Shown: one piece after another, positions 34,765-43,879 of the stretch
Numbering within the stretch: the first letter of the stretch is position 1
Layout: every line of letters begins with the position of its first letter
Origin: Streptomyces flavofungini
GTDB taxonomy: Bacteria; Actinomycetota; Actinomycetes; Streptomycetales; Streptomycetaceae
Reading direction: 5' to 3'
Assembly: GCF_014650815.1 (NCBI RefSeq)
Contig: NZ_BMVR01000001.1
Location: forward strand, 620,001 to 684,000
Length of the DNA stretch: 64,000 nt
Program-made: the position numbers and the translations under genes
The notes under the pieces: generated by a model
The model's input: the letters and a program-made list of their open reading frames with translations, nothing else
What the model was told of the DNA's origin: nothing
The model's database searches: none

Positions 34765-35991
34765 TCAGGTGGGGCTGATCTTGACGGTCCAGGCCCCGGA
34801 CGGAGTCCTGTCCTCGACCTCGATCCGGACCCGCTCCCCGGGCACCGTGAAGGCCTCCCCCACCCGCACCGGCGCGTCCGCCAGCGGCGGGTAGACCGAT
34901 TCCGTGTCGCACGCCTCCGAGTCGGGGTGGGCGTCGATGACCTCGACGGGCCCCCGGCCGGACGCCGTCTCGTTGCGGACGCGGTAGGCGAGGACCCCCT
35001 CGCTGCAGGTGCCCCGGTCGTTGCCCACGGCACCCCGCGCCTCGATGGCGACGGCGCTGCCCCGGCCCGTGCGGACGACGGCGAGCTTGGCGGCGCCGAC
35101 GCCGCCGGAAGGGGGCTGGGCCGCCAGCGGGTCGAGGGTCAGGCGCCGCGGGCCGCTGTCGACACAGACGACCTGGCGGGGCCCGAGCCAGCCGAGCTTC
35201 CACTTGTGCCAGGCGAAGAGTTCGGGGGCGAGGCCGAACTGGCTGCCCATGACGTCCCAGTCGCCGACGTGGGTGTCCCAGTCGCCCTTGCCGTCGGTGG
35301 GGCGGTGATAGAGGTCGGGCAGGTCGAAGACGTGGCCGGTCTCGTGGGCGAGGACGTTGCGATCCGGCGGATGGCGCTCGAAGACGGTGACGATGCGGCG
35401 GATGCTGGTGCCGTCGGCCCGCATGGGGCGGTCGAAGTTCACGACCTTCGTGGCGTCCGAGTTCACGCCGGGCGCGTCCGGATCGGCGACGAAGTACACG
35501 ATGTCGTACGCGGAGAAGTCCACCCGCGGATCGGCCGCGGCGACCGCGTCCCGGAGGTAGGAGGCGCGGTGCTGCGGGTCCCAGTCCCGCTCTATGGCGT
35601 ACATCGTGGAATCTTCCGGCATTTCCACCCATTCGTGTTGCGGGTGGGGGCGCAGCTTGAACCTCCCGTAGGAGGCTTGGTCGAAGAAGTCGCTCGTGGC
35701 CGGGAAGTAGTCGGCTGCCAGCTCCTGCGGTGTCGTCAGCGGTGGCGAGTCGGGAAAGGAGAGGAAGACCATGACGGCGTCGAGGGCGCGGGCGGGGCGC
35801 GGGTAGGCGCCGTTCCAGGTGTCGAGGCCTTCCGAGTGGTGCGCGGGCGTGCGCCGCAGGGCGCACGGACCCGCCTCGCCGTGGGCGATCGCGGGCCCGG
35901 CGACCAGCGAGGTGGCGGCGAGAGCGGTCAGACAGGTGAAGAGGATGCCCGCGGTGCGCAGGCGCGGCCTCTCCCCTCCACGAGTGAGCAT
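34765..35991 (-). CDS. Secreted M6-like zinc metalloprotease
   Basis: A 408-residue secreted protein from the ATG at 35991. The signal peptide (RTAGILFTCLTALAATSLVA) ends near residue 35. The zinc-binding motif is HETGHVFDLPDLYH near residue 215: two His, the catalytic Glu and the third ligand region, as in immune-inhibitor-A (M6) and related bacterial metalloproteases. Around it are YFVADPDAPG and GDWDVMG, the latter being the Met-turn-like segment. The last 130 residues form a beta-rich domain. The gene is divergent from cdgA, with 394 bases between. An upstream GTG start (36045) is possible; the choice here follows the signal peptide. Confidence 0.85.
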   Translation of the reverse strand: MLTRGGERPRLRTAGILFTCLTALAATSLVAGPAIAHGEAGPCALRRTPAHHSEGLDTWNGAYPRPARALDAVMVFLSFPDSPPLTTPQELAADYFPATSDFFDQASYGRFKLRPHPQHEWVEMPEDSTMYAIERDWDPQHRASYLRDAVAAADPRVDFSAYDIVYFVADPDAPGVNSDATKVVNFDRPMRADGTSIRRIVTVFERHPPDRNVLAHETGHVFDLPDLYHRPTDGKGDWDTHVGDWDVMGSQFGLAPELFAWHKWKLGWLGPRQVVCVDSGPRRLTLDPLAAQPPSGGVGAAKLAVVRTGRGSAVAIEARGAVGNDRGTCSEGVLAYRVRNETASGRGPVEVIDAHPDSEACDTESVYPPLADAPVRVGEAFTVPGERVRIEVEDRTPSGAWTVKISPT

Positions 35992-36385
35992 CCAAGGGGG
36001 GAGCTGACGCTCCACGTCGACCTCCGGGTGCGGAATGCGAGACACCTCACCCACCCTGTGATGGTTTGTCGCACTTCGCCCTGTTTGTCTGACCCGGTCG
36101 AGTGAGGATCGGCCAGGATGCGACACTCCGACCACTCACCGGCTGTCACAAGCGGTCGAGCAGCAAATAAGCCCGTACAGGCCCGAGCAGAAACGATCTG
36201 TCGGGCGCCTCGGAGGCCCCCGCGGGGCGTGGTACGGCTGGAACGGGTCGTCGGCCTGCCTCTATGATCGGCACACTTTCCCGGCCCCGTCGGCCGTCCC
36301 CCAACCGGCCGACCGCCTCCCCAGACCCGCCAGGATTCGGGGCCCATCGACCTGCTCGACATCAATTGCACTGCGGGAGCAAGCG
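35992..36385. promoter_or_regulatory. Divergent spacer between the metalloprotease and cdgA
   Basis: 394 bases holding both promoters. I looked for a BldD box, because cdgA is a known BldD target in S. coelicolor, and found no convincing match to its consensus. No strong hairpin or repeat is seen. Confidence 0.4.
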
Positions 36386-38245
36386 GTGAACGGAACCTCA
36401 CAAGGGCCGACCGCCACAGCGGTCGCAGACCCCGGCCGTGCCCGGCCTGCCGTCACAGAGCGTCACCAACCCGGCCCGACCGGGCCCCTCGCCCAGTACG
36501 CCGCCGACTACCGCGCCGCCTTCGCCGCGGCCCCCCTCGCCCTCGCCGTCGTCGACCGCGAGGGCCTGGTCGTCAGCGCCAACGACGCGCTGGGCGAGCT
36601 GCTCGGCGCCGACGCCGCCGACCTCACCGGCCGGGTCGCCGCCGACCTGGTGGACCTCGCGTCCGACGCCCGCACCTGGCACGCGTACCGCGAGGTGCTC
36701 CGCGGTCGGCAGGCCAAGCTCCGCTGCACCCGCCGCCTGAAACACCCCGACGGGCACTCGCTGTGGACCCAGATCACCGCGTCGCCGCTGCCCGGCGGGA
36801 GTGAGCGGTGCGGCGCGGGCAGCGTCCTGCTCGCCGCCGCCGACATCAGCGCGCGCCGCGATCTGCAGGCCCGGCTGCGGCATCTGCAGATGCACGACCC
36901 GGTGACCCGGCTGCCCAACCGCGCGCTGTTCTTCGAGCGCCTGGCCACGGCCCTTGAGGCGGGCGCCTACGACGACACCAGCACCGGCCGGATCGGTCTG
37001 TGCTACCTGGACCTCGACGGCTTCAAAGCTGTCAACGACACCCTCGGCCATCGCGTCGGCGACCGGCTGCTCGCCGCCGTCGCCGAGCGGCTGACCGCCC
37101 TCGCCGACCGCGCCGGGTACGGCAGGGCGTCGGCGCCGCTGGTCGCACGGCTCGGCGGGGACGAGTTCGCGCTACTCGTGGAGGACTCCACGGGCACCGA
37201 CCAGCTCACCGAACTCGCCGAGACGGTCCTGCGGACGCTCCAGGAGCCCTTCGACCTGTCCGGGCAGCGGCTGTCCGTGTCGGCCTCCATCGGCGTCGTC
37301 GAGCGGCGCGCCGCCGGGACCACGACGACCGGCCTGATGCAGGCCGCCGACACCACGCTGTACTGGGCGAAGGCCGACGGCAAGGCCCGCTGGACCCTCT
37401 TCGACCCCGAGCGCAACGCGCACCGCATGACCCGTCAGGCGCTCGCCAGTTCGCTGCGCCCCGCCGTGGAGCGCGACGAATTCGTCCTGGACTACCAGCC
37501 GTTGGTGTGCCTGGAGAGCGGCGACGTGCGCGGTGTCGAGGCACTCGTACGGTGGAATCATCCGCAGTTCGGACTGCTCACGCCGAATCGGTTCATCGGA
37601 CTTGCTGAAGAAGACGGCTCGATCGTGCAGCTCGGCCGCTGGGTGCTGCGCACCGCCTGCCGGCAGGCCCGGCGGTGGCAGCTCGAACACCCCGGCCGGG
37701 ACCCGCTGTTCGTGAGCGTCAACGTCGCCGTGCGGCAGGTGTGGGACTCCGACCTGGTGGCGGACGTCGCTGACATCCTGGCCGAGACCGGTCTCGCGCC
37801 GGGGCTGCTGCAACTGGAGCTGACCGAGTCCGCCGTCATGGGCTCCGCGGGCCGCCCGCTGCAGGCCCTCCAAGCGCTCAGCGACATGGGCGTGCGCATC
37901 GCCATCGACGACTTCGGCACCGGCTACTCCAACCTCGCCTACCTCAGCCGTCTCCCGGTGTCCGTCCTGAAGCTGGACGGCTCCTTCGTGCGCGGCTTCC
38001 AGTACGACGAGGGCGAGTACGGCGAGGCGTCCGCGCACATCAACCCCGCCGACGAGGTGATCGTCGAGGCCCTGGTGCAGCTCGCCCACCGCCTCGGGCT
38101 CACCGTCACCGCGGAGTGCGTGGAGACGTCCGGGCAGGCGGAGCGGCTGCGCAGGATCGGGTGCGACACCGGGCAGGGGTGGCTGTACTCACGGCCGGTG
38201 GGGGCGGATCGTATCTCCGTACTTCTCGGGTCGCGAGGCGACTGA
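36386..38245 (+). CDS. cdgA: PAS-GGDEF-EAL protein, bifunctional cyclic-di-GMP enzyme
   Basis: A 619-residue cytosolic protein with a GTG start and GGGAG seven bases upstream. A PAS sensor lies at about 40-150 (FAAAPLALAVVDREGLV). The GGDEF domain (about 160-335) keeps the intact active site ARLGGDEFALLVED, but the RxxD inhibitory site five residues before it is missing. The EAL domain (about 350-610) has VEALVRWNHP and the metal-binding AIDDFGTGYSNLAYL, suggesting phosphodiesterase capacity. In Streptomyces, CdgA is a PAS-GGDEF-EAL protein that influences development through BldD. The symbol is assigned by architecture and context. An oligoribonuclease that removes pGpG is in the same window. 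Confidence 0.85.
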   Translation: MNGTSQGPTATAVADPGRARPAVTERHQPGPTGPLAQYAADYRAAFAAAPLALAVVDREGLVVSANDALGELLGADAADLTGRVAADLVDLASDARTWHAYREVLRGRQAKLRCTRRLKHPDGHSLWTQITASPLPGGSERCGAGSVLLAAADISARRDLQARLRHLQMHDPVTRLPNRALFFERLATALEAGAYDDTSTGRIGLCYLDLDGFKAVNDTLGHRVGDRLLAAVAERLTALADRAGYGRASAPLVARLGGDEFALLVEDSTGTDQLTELAETVLRTLQEPFDLSGQRLSVSASIGVVERRAAGTTTTGLMQAADTTLYWAKADGKARWTLFDPERNAHRMTRQALASSLRPAVERDEFVLDYQPLVCLESGDVRGVEALVRWNHPQFGLLTPNRFIGLAEEDGSIVQLGRWVLRTACRQARRWQLEHPGRDPLFVSVNVAVRQVWDSDLVADVADILAETGLAPGLLQLELTESAVMGSAGRPLQALQALSDMGVRIAIDDFGTGYSNLAYLSRLPVSVLKLDGSFVRGFQYDEGEYGEASAHINPADEVIVEALVQLAHRLGLTVTAECVETSGQAERLRRIGCDTGQGWLYSRPVGADRISVLLGSRGD

Positions 38246-38254
38246 CGCCCCCGG

Positions 38255-39163
38255 TCACGGCGCGGGCTCCGGTTCGTCGCGCGCGGCCGCGCATGCCCCT
38301 ACGAAGTCCCGTACGACCTGCGGGACTTGAGCGCCCCGGGCGCAGGCCACGCCGACCCCGGCGGGGCTGATGCCGCGCACGGGGCGGTAGACCACGTCGG
38401 GGCGGTGGCCGGTGCGGGCCGTGGCCGCCGAGGCCAGGGAGACGCCCGCGCCGTCCGCGATGGCGGTCAGCCACTCCGCCGCGGTGCGGGCGACGGCGCC
38501 GATCTTCGCCGGGCGGCCGTCACGCTCGGCCGTCGCGAGCCAGTGGTCGCGCCACCAGCCGGACTCCGGCGGGGCCGCGACGAAGGGCTCGTCGAGGAGC
38601 TCGGCGAAGTCGACCTCCTCGGCCTCGGCCAGACGGTGCCCGGCGGGCAGTGCCACCCAGCGCGGTTCGGTCAGCAACACCTCGATGTCCAGGGCCTCCT
38701 GGCCGGGAAACGGCAGCCGCAGCAGCGCCGCGTCGGCGGTGCCCGCCGCCAGGCCCGCCGTCGGGTCGTCCGCCGCGGCCTGCGTGAGGCGCACCCGCCA
38801 ACCAGGCCTGCGGCGCGCGAACTCCGCCACGCTCCGCCGCGTGAGACCGTCCGCCCCGCCGGTCACGAAGCCGACGCGCAGCACCCGGTCCGCCCGCGCC
38901 GCCGCGCCCCGTGTGGCGCCGAGCGCCGCGTCCCAAGCGTCGACCACCGCGGGCGCGGCGGCGGCGAGCGCCGCACCCGCGTCCGTCAGCGCCATCCCGG
39001 CGCGCGACCGCGTGAACAACTCCGTCCCCAACTGCGTCTCAAGGCGCCTGAGCTGCCGGGTCAGCACGGGCGCCGACAGGAACAGACGGTCGGCGGCACG
39101 GGTGAGGTCGCCCTCCTGGGCGACGGCGGTGAAGCAGCGCAGCAGTCGGGTGTCCATGTCCAT
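38255..39163 (-). CDS. LysR-family transcriptional regulator
   Basis: A 302-residue regulator. The N-terminal winged HTH reads LLRCFTAVAQEGDLTRAADR and FLSAPVLTRQLRRLE, the LysR signature. A LysR substrate-binding domain (about 90-295) follows. It may start at 39157 (second Met) rather than 39163. It runs in the same direction as the LLM oxidoreductase upstream, with 145 bases between, and converges on cdgA with nine bases. Its effector and targets are unknown; the LLM enzyme is a candidate neighbour target but is not divergent. Confidence 0.9.
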   Translation of the reverse strand: MDMDTRLLRCFTAVAQEGDLTRAADRLFLSAPVLTRQLRRLETQLGTELFTRSRAGMALTDAGAALAAAAPAVVDAWDAALGATRGAAARADRVLRVGFVTGGADGLTRRSVAEFARRRPGWRVRLTQAAADDPTAGLAAGTADAALLRLPFPGQEALDIEVLLTEPRWVALPAGHRLAEAEEVDFAELLDEPFVAAPPESGWWRDHWLATAERDGRPAKIGAVARTAAEWLTAIADGAGVSLASAATARTGHRPDVVYRPVRGISPAGVGVACARGAQVPQVVRDFVGACAAARDEPEPAP

Positions 39164-39308
39164 GGCGACAGGTTAGGGAAGGGGGTGGGGCCTGAGGGGT
39201 GGGGGGTGGGGGTGGGGCGAGTGCCCCAACGGACTTATGAGAGGGGGGAGTTCAGGGTGCCACCACCGTCGGGGGCAGCACCCCTTCGTCGCCGTGTGCC
39301 GGTCGCGG

Positions 39309-40457
39309 TCAGTCCGGGGTCGGCAATCCGTAGGCGTCCGCGATGAGTTCGTAGCTGCGCAGGCGTACGTCGCCGCTGTGCGCGTTGGCCGTGAGCATCA
39401 GCTCGTCCGCGCCGGTGCGCTTGGCGAGGTCGTCGAGGCCGGTGCGGACCTGGTCGGCGGTGCCGTGGACGACGTTGGAGTTCCAGCTCGTGATGAAGTC
39501 CCGCTCCATGTCCGTGAACCGGTGGGCCTCGGCCTCCTCCGGCGTGGGCACCAGGCCGGGACGGCCGGTGCGCAGCCGGACCATGTTCAGGGCGGCGGCC
39601 AGCACCTGGCGGCGGGCCTCCTGCTCGTCGTCCGTCGCCAGCGCCGAGACGCCGATGAGGGCGTACGGGGCGTCGAGGAGGGCGGACGGGCGGAACGAAT
39701 CCCGGTACAGGTCGAGGGCCGGGATCGTGTTCTGCGCGGAGAAGTGGTGCGCGAACGCGAAGGGCAGGCCGAGCATGCCCGCGAGGCGGGCGCTGAAGCC
39801 GGACGAGCCGAGCAGCCAGACCGGCGGGCGGTGCGGGGACTGGACGCCGCCCGGGGACGTGGACTGGACGGGGCCCGGGACCGCGTGGATGCGGGCGTAG
39901 GGGTGGCCGTCGGGGAAGTCGTCGTCCAGGAAGCGGGTCAGCTCCGCGAGCTGCTGGGGGAAGTCGTCGGCGCCCTCGTTGAGCTGGTCCGTGCGGCGCA
40001 GGGCCGCGGCCGTGGCGCCGTCCGTGCCGGGGGCCCGGCCCAGGCCCAGGTCCACTCGGCCCGGGGCCAGGGCCTCCAGGGTGCCGAACTGCTCCGCGAT
40101 GACCAAGGGGGCGTGGTTGGGCAGCATGACGCCGCCCGAGCCCAGACGGATGCGGGTCGTGTGGGCTGCCAGGTGGGCGAGGATCACCGCCGGGGAGGAG
40201 GAGGCCACGCCCGGCATGGAGTGGTGCTCGGCCACCCAGTGGCGGTGGTAGCCGCGGGACTCGGCCAGCTTGGCCAGGGCCACGCTGGTGTGGAGGGCGT
40301 CGGTGGCCGTGCGGCCCGCGCCCACGGTCACCAGGTCCAGTACGGACAGTGGGGTCGGGGCTTCGCCGTACCTGGGGGCGCGGATTCCCTCGGTCTCGGC
40401 GGGCCCGGGCGCGCCTTCGCCTGCGGGGGTGCCGTCGCCGTTCTGCTCCACTGTCAC
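39309..40457 (-). CDS. LLM-class flavin-dependent oxidoreductase (luciferase-like)
   Basis: A 382-residue protein from the GTG at 40457, which has AGGAGG at the right distance. After a 30-residue acidic lead the luciferase-like barrel starts at [15 protein letters not shown] and contains [11 protein letters not shown] (FMN-binding region near residue 78), [19 protein letters not shown], and [11 protein letters not shown]. This is the MsnO8/YhbW-like group of single-component luciferase-like monooxygenases. The substrate is unknown. It is preceded by a 280-base repeat-rich spacer. Confidence 0.9.
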   Translation of the reverse strand: MTVEQNGDGTPAGEGAPGPAETEGIRAPRYGEAPTPLSVLDLVTVGAGRTATDALHTSVALAKLAESRGYHRHWVAEHHSMPGVASSSPAVILAHLAAHTTRIRLGSGGVMLPNHAPLVIAEQFGTLEALAPGRVDLGLGRAPGTDGATAAALRRTDQLNEGADDFPQQLAELTRFLDDDFPDGHPYARIHAVPGPVQSTSPGGVQSPHRPPVWLLGSSGFSARLAGMLGLPFAFAHHFSAQNTIPALDLYRDSFRPSALLDAPYALIGVSALATDDEQEARRQVLAAALNMVRLRTGRPGLVPTPEEAEAHRFTDMERDFITSWNSNVVHGTADQVRTGLDDLAKRTGADELMLTANAHSGDVRLRSYELIADAYGLPTPD

Positions 40458-40737
40458 CGGGGCCTCCTGGTCTTCGCATACGTGTGGCTTACGCATCGTC
40501 GAACAGGAGGGTGGCTCCGCTTATTCCCTCGCGGGGCGCCCCGGTCCCGCCCCTTCCCGAAACTGGGGGCTGCCGCCCCCTGGGCCCCCGCTTGTCGGCG
40601 CTCCGCCTGTCGGCGCTCCGCGCCTCGTCCTCAATCTCCCCCAAGCTCTTAAGGAGCAGGGGGGACCCCCACGACGGGCTAGAGACAGCCCCTCCGGCGT
40701 CTGAGGAGCTGGGTCCGGGGCGGAGCCCCCGGCAGGG
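40458..40737. other. 280-base repeat-rich spacer
   Basis: No gene. Contains tandem copies of GTCGGCGCTCCGC (about 40595-40622), a dispersed hairpin repeat (40636-40671), and a GC hairpin GGGGCGGAGCCCCC (about 40714-40728) that may terminate the converging maleate-isomerase transcript. Confidence 0.55.
40636..40671. repeat. Dispersed Streptomyces hairpin repeat, copy 2
   Basis: CTCCCCCAAGCTCT then a short turn and AGGGGGGACCCCCA; shares both ends with the copy at 32851 but has TTAAG in place of its CTTCG turn. Lies downstream of the maleate-isomerase pair. Confidence 0.6.
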
Positions 40738-41478
40738 CTACTGGTTGCGGAGTTGGATGATGGGCTCCTTCGTGAAGAGGGCGCCCAGGGTGGGGGCGTT
40801 CATGCGGCGGGAGGTCAGGCGGAGGGCTTCCCAGAGGGTCACTTGGTTGGCGGTGAGGACGGGTTTGCCGAGGGCCGCTTCGAGGGGCTGGATGTGGGCG
40901 GCCGTGTGGAGGGCCGTGTCGGGGAGGAGGACGGCGGCCGCGTCGGGGTGATCGCCCGCGCGGGCGAGGGCGAGGACCTCGTCCCAGCCCCAGGTGCCGA
41001 CCTCCGCGGCGGTGATGATCCCGCTGCCGCGCATGGCCACGACTTCGACGCCCGCCGTCTTGAGGAAGGCGGCGAAGTGGACGGCCACGTCGTCGGGGTA
41101 GGTGGCGGCGATGGCGACGCGATCGACGCCGAGTTCACGTACCGCGTGGGCGAAGGCGAAGGACGTGGAGGAGGCGGGCAGACCGGCGGCCCGGGCGAGC
41201 GCGCGGACCTGGTCGTGCGCCCCGTCCCAGCCGAAGACGAAGCTGCCGCTGGTGCAGGCCCAGACGACGGCCTCCGCGCCGGTGAGCCGCAGGTCCTCGA
41301 CCCCGGCGGCGAGCCGCGCCGCCGAGCCCATCTCCAGGAGCGCGTCCACGCGGTGCGCGTCCTCGCCGATGTCCGTGTGCACGACGTGCAGGCGGATGTC
41401 GGAGTCGAGGAGTTGTTCCATACGGGGGTAGTCGTCCTCGGCCGAGTGTCCGGGGTAGAGGAATCCGAGTGCGGTCAA
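40738..41478 (-). CDS. Maleate isomerase/arylmalonate decarboxylase-like protein B
   Basis: A 246-residue Asp/Glu racemase superfamily protein. The start is TTG at 41478, supported by AGGAGG six bases upstream. Its TTGA overlaps the stop of the paralogue before it, so translation is coupled. The first catalytic-loop Cys is present (VVWACTSGSFVFGW, about residue 80). The second site, where the paralogue has ISCTNLPT, reads LLPDTALHT: Asp replaces the second cysteine. True maleate isomerases and racemases of this fold use a Cys pair, so this copy should have altered chemistry or be non-catalytic. Ends before a repeat-rich spacer. Confidence 0.82.
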   Translation of the reverse strand: MTALGFLYPGHSAEDDYPRMEQLLDSDIRLHVVHTDIGEDAHRVDALLEMGSAARLAAGVEDLRLTGAEAVVWACTSGSFVFGWDGAHDQVRALARAAGLPASSTSFAFAHAVRELGVDRVAIAATYPDDVAVHFAAFLKTAGVEVVAMRGSGIITAAEVGTWGWDEVLALARAGDHPDAAAVLLPDTALHTAAHIQPLEAALGKPVLTANQVTLWEALRLTSRRMNAPTLGALFTKEPIIQLRNQ

Positions 41479-42395
41479 GTCCAGCCTCCTTCGGCGGTCG
41501 GTCCTGCGGGCCCGGTGGGTTCCGCGGGACCGGCTGGTCCCCCGGGCGGGTCGGGCAGGCTGTCCGAGGGCGCCCCTGCGGGCGGCACCGCGGGGGACAC
41601 GGGCGGCTCGGCGAGTGCGTCGAGGGCGCCGTACTCCGCACTGCCGGGCCGCGCGCCCGCGTTGATCAGCGCTTGGTAGGGCCCCACGGCTCGCGTACCC
41701 AGCCTGCGCAGGGACGACCACATCGTGACCTGGTTCGCGGAGATCACCGGCATCCGCAGTTCCGCCTCCAGTTGGGGGATGACGTCGTACGTGGGCAGGT
41801 TCGTGCAGCTGATGAAGAGCGCGTCGACGGGCCCGGAGGCCGCTTGCCGCGCCATGTCGGCGACGTCGCGGTAGGGCACCTTCCAGATGTGCCGGGTGAG
41901 CCCCAGGTAGGCGCGGCCCACGACCGAGACGCCCGCCTCGGCCAGATACTCCTCCAGGGACTGGGTGACCGACCAGGTGTAGGGCGTGACCAGGGCGATG
42001 CGCCGCGCGTCCAGCTCGTCGAGCGCTTCGAGCAGGGCGCCGGACGTCGTCACCGAGGCCACCGAACCCTCGCGCGACATGGCCTCGCACATCGCGCGCT
42101 CGCCCGCGATGCCGCCGACGAAACTGCCCGAGGTGCAGGCGTAGGCGAGGACTTCCGGTTCGGCGGCCGTGAGCGCGCGGACCGCCTCGGCCAGGGTCTC
42201 GTGCTCGCTGACCAGGCGGGCCAGGTCGAGGCTGACTTCGACGGGCACGTACGGCGTACGCGTCAGATGCAGGGAGACCTCGTCCGGGACCCAGCGCCAC
42301 AGCTCCCGGTCGAGGGCGAAGTCGAAGGGTGCGACGACACCGACACCGCGCTGAGGGTGTGGTCCGCCGAGCGAGGAAAAGGAAGTGACGTCCAT
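41475..42395 (-). CDS. Maleate isomerase/arylmalonate decarboxylase-like protein A (EutA-like)
   Basis: A 306-residue protein of the Asp/Glu racemase superfamily, the family that holds maleate cis-trans isomerase, arylmalonate decarboxylase and the ectoine-utilisation protein EutA. Both catalytic cysteines appear present: AYACTSGSFVGG near residue 88 and ISCTNLPTYD near residue 195. The C-terminal 45 residues are a Pro/Gly tail not needed by the fold. Its stop overlaps the TTG start of copy B. A -35/-10-like promoter lies 190 bases upstream. The reaction could be isomerisation, decarboxylation or racemisation of a small dicarboxylate; I cannot choose. Confidence 0.85.
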   Translation of the reverse strand: MDVTSFSSLGGPHPQRGVGVVAPFDFALDRELWRWVPDEVSLHLTRTPYVPVEVSLDLARLVSEHETLAEAVRALTAAEPEVLAYACTSGSFVGGIAGERAMCEAMSREGSVASVTTSGALLEALDELDARRIALVTPYTWSVTQSLEEYLAEAGVSVVGRAYLGLTRHIWKVPYRDVADMARQAASGPVDALFISCTNLPTYDVIPQLEAELRMPVISANQVTMWSSLRRLGTRAVGPYQALINAGARPGSAEYGALDALAEPPVSPAVPPAGAPSDSLPDPPGGPAGPAEPTGPAGPTAEGGWT

Positions 42396-42718
42396 GAGCA
42401 GGCCCTAAATTCGTGCGTGCAGGGACAGGGCCGGCCGGGGGCCGGACAGTGGAGCTTGGCGGCGCGCGACGCGCCGGGACGTCGGGACGGGGGTGCGTGT
42501 GCGGCGAGCACACCGTGCGCGAGGGAGCGGGCACGCAGCGTACTCGTCCCTGTGGTGCCTGAGCTGAACTGCTTCTGTTGACGAAGGTAGGTTGGGGTGC
42601 GAGCGTGGTCAATCCGCACATCTCAGACGGCTGAGAACGTCGGCCGCCGGGACACTGCGGTGTCGTCCTGACGCTCTCCCAGGGAAGCGGGCTCTCGTTG
42701 CGAAACGGTTTCTCTGCC
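42396..42718. promoter_or_regulatory. Divergent spacer between the maleate-isomerase pair and the hydroxyacid dehydrogenase
   Basis: 323 bases. On the minus strand TTGACC (42607-42612) and TACCTT (42584-42589) are separated by 17 bases, a good SigA/HrdB-type promoter reading toward the maleate-isomerase genes. Just beside it TCTCAG-ACGG-CTGAGA (42621-42636) is a perfect 6-bp inverted repeat, a candidate operator, perhaps for the IclR regulator of the locus. Confidence 0.55.
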
Positions 42719-43789
42719 ATGTCCGAAAGCGGTGGCTCCGGGGGTGGGGCTTCCGGAAGCACTGCGGCCAGTGAGGGCGCACCCCGGAGTGCTGAGGCGC
42801 GGGGTCCGGCGCCCGGTGAGACCCCTGCGCCCCCTGCCGTCCCCACCGTTCTCGTGCTCGACGCCCCCTCCCCCGCACCCCCGCCCCGCCTCGGCTCCCT
42901 CACCGGCCGCGCCCGTGTGCTGCACGCCGACGAGAGCACCCTCGCGGATCAACTGCCGGGCGCGGACGTGCTCCTGGTGTGGGACTTCCTCTCGCACGCG
43001 GTGCGGCGCGCGTGGCCCGGCGAGGGGCCGCGGCCCGCGTGGGTGCACACCGCGAGCGCCGGCGTCGACCATCTGATGTGCCCCGAACTCGCCGACTCCG
43101 ACGCGGTGGTGACCAACGCGCGGGGCGTCTTCGACGAGCCGATCGCCGAGTACGTGGCCGCGCTCGTGCTCGCCATGGCCAAGGACCTGCCGCGCACCCT
43201 CGACCTCCAGCGGGAGCGGACCTGGCTGCACCGCGAGAGCCGCCGGATCACGGGCACGCGGGCGTGTGTGGTCGGTTCGGGCCCGATCGGTCGCGCCATC
43301 GCCCGCACCCTGAAGGCGCTCGGCATCGCCCCCGCGCTCGTCGGGCGCGCCCCGCGCACCGGCGTGCACGGCCCGGAGGACCTCAACCGCCTCCTGGCGC
43401 GCGCCGACTGGGTGGTGTGCGCGGCGCCGCTGACCGACGACACCCGCGGCATGTTCGACGTGCGCCGCTTCGGCGTCATGCAGCCGTCGGCGCACTTCAT
43501 CAACGTGGGCCGGGGCCAGCTCGTCGTCGAGGACGACCTCGCCGCCGCGCTGTCGAAGCGGTGGATCGCGGGCGCCGCCCTCGACGTCTTCGAGCGGGAG
43601 CCGCTGCCTGCCGACAGCCCGCTGTGGACGGCGCCCGGCCTGATCGTCTCGCCGCACATGAGCGGCGACACGGTCGGCTGGCGGGACGAACTCGGCGCGC
43701 AGTTCGTGACGTTGTACGGGCAGTGGGAGGAGGGTCGGCCGCTGGCGAACGTGGTCGACAAGAAACGTGGGTATGTCCCTGGGCACTGA
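42719..43789 (+). CDS. D-isomer-specific 2-hydroxyacid dehydrogenase
   Basis: A 356-residue NAD-dependent oxidoreductase from the ATG at 42719. A 40-residue Gly/Ser/Pro lead precedes the fold. The cofactor loop is VVGSGPIGRAIA near residue 185. Catalytic residues appear in order: Arg in NVGRGQLV (about 268), Glu in DVFEREPLP (about 297), His in VSPHMSGDT (about 317). It should reduce a 2-keto acid or oxidise a D-2-hydroxyacid. It is divergent from the maleate-isomerase pair and 90 bases upstream of the amidase, so the three transcripts look like one pathway. Confidence 0.9.
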   Translation: MSESGGSGGGASGSTAASEGAPRSAEARGPAPGETPAPPAVPTVLVLDAPSPAPPPRLGSLTGRARVLHADESTLADQLPGADVLLVWDFLSHAVRRAWPGEGPRPAWVHTASAGVDHLMCPELADSDAVVTNARGVFDEPIAEYVAALVLAMAKDLPRTLDLQRERTWLHRESRRITGTRACVVGSGPIGRAIARTLKALGIAPALVGRAPRTGVHGPEDLNRLLARADWVVCAAPLTDDTRGMFDVRRFGVMQPSAHFINVGRGQLVVEDDLAAALSKRWIAGAALDVFEREPLPADSPLWTAPGLIVSPHMSGDTVGWRDELGAQFVTLYGQWEEGRPLANVVDKKRGYVPGH

Positions 43790-43879
43790 TCGTCCAGTGC
43801 CCGGCCCGGACTCCGGACGATCACCCCGGGCCGTCGTCGGTGCCCGCCCGCCCCGCCCCCGTCTCCCTGAGGAGCACGC

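Noticed and set aside
36136..36385. BldD box before cdgA
   Set aside because: Searched because cdgA is a BldD target elsewhere; no stretch fits the consensus well enough.
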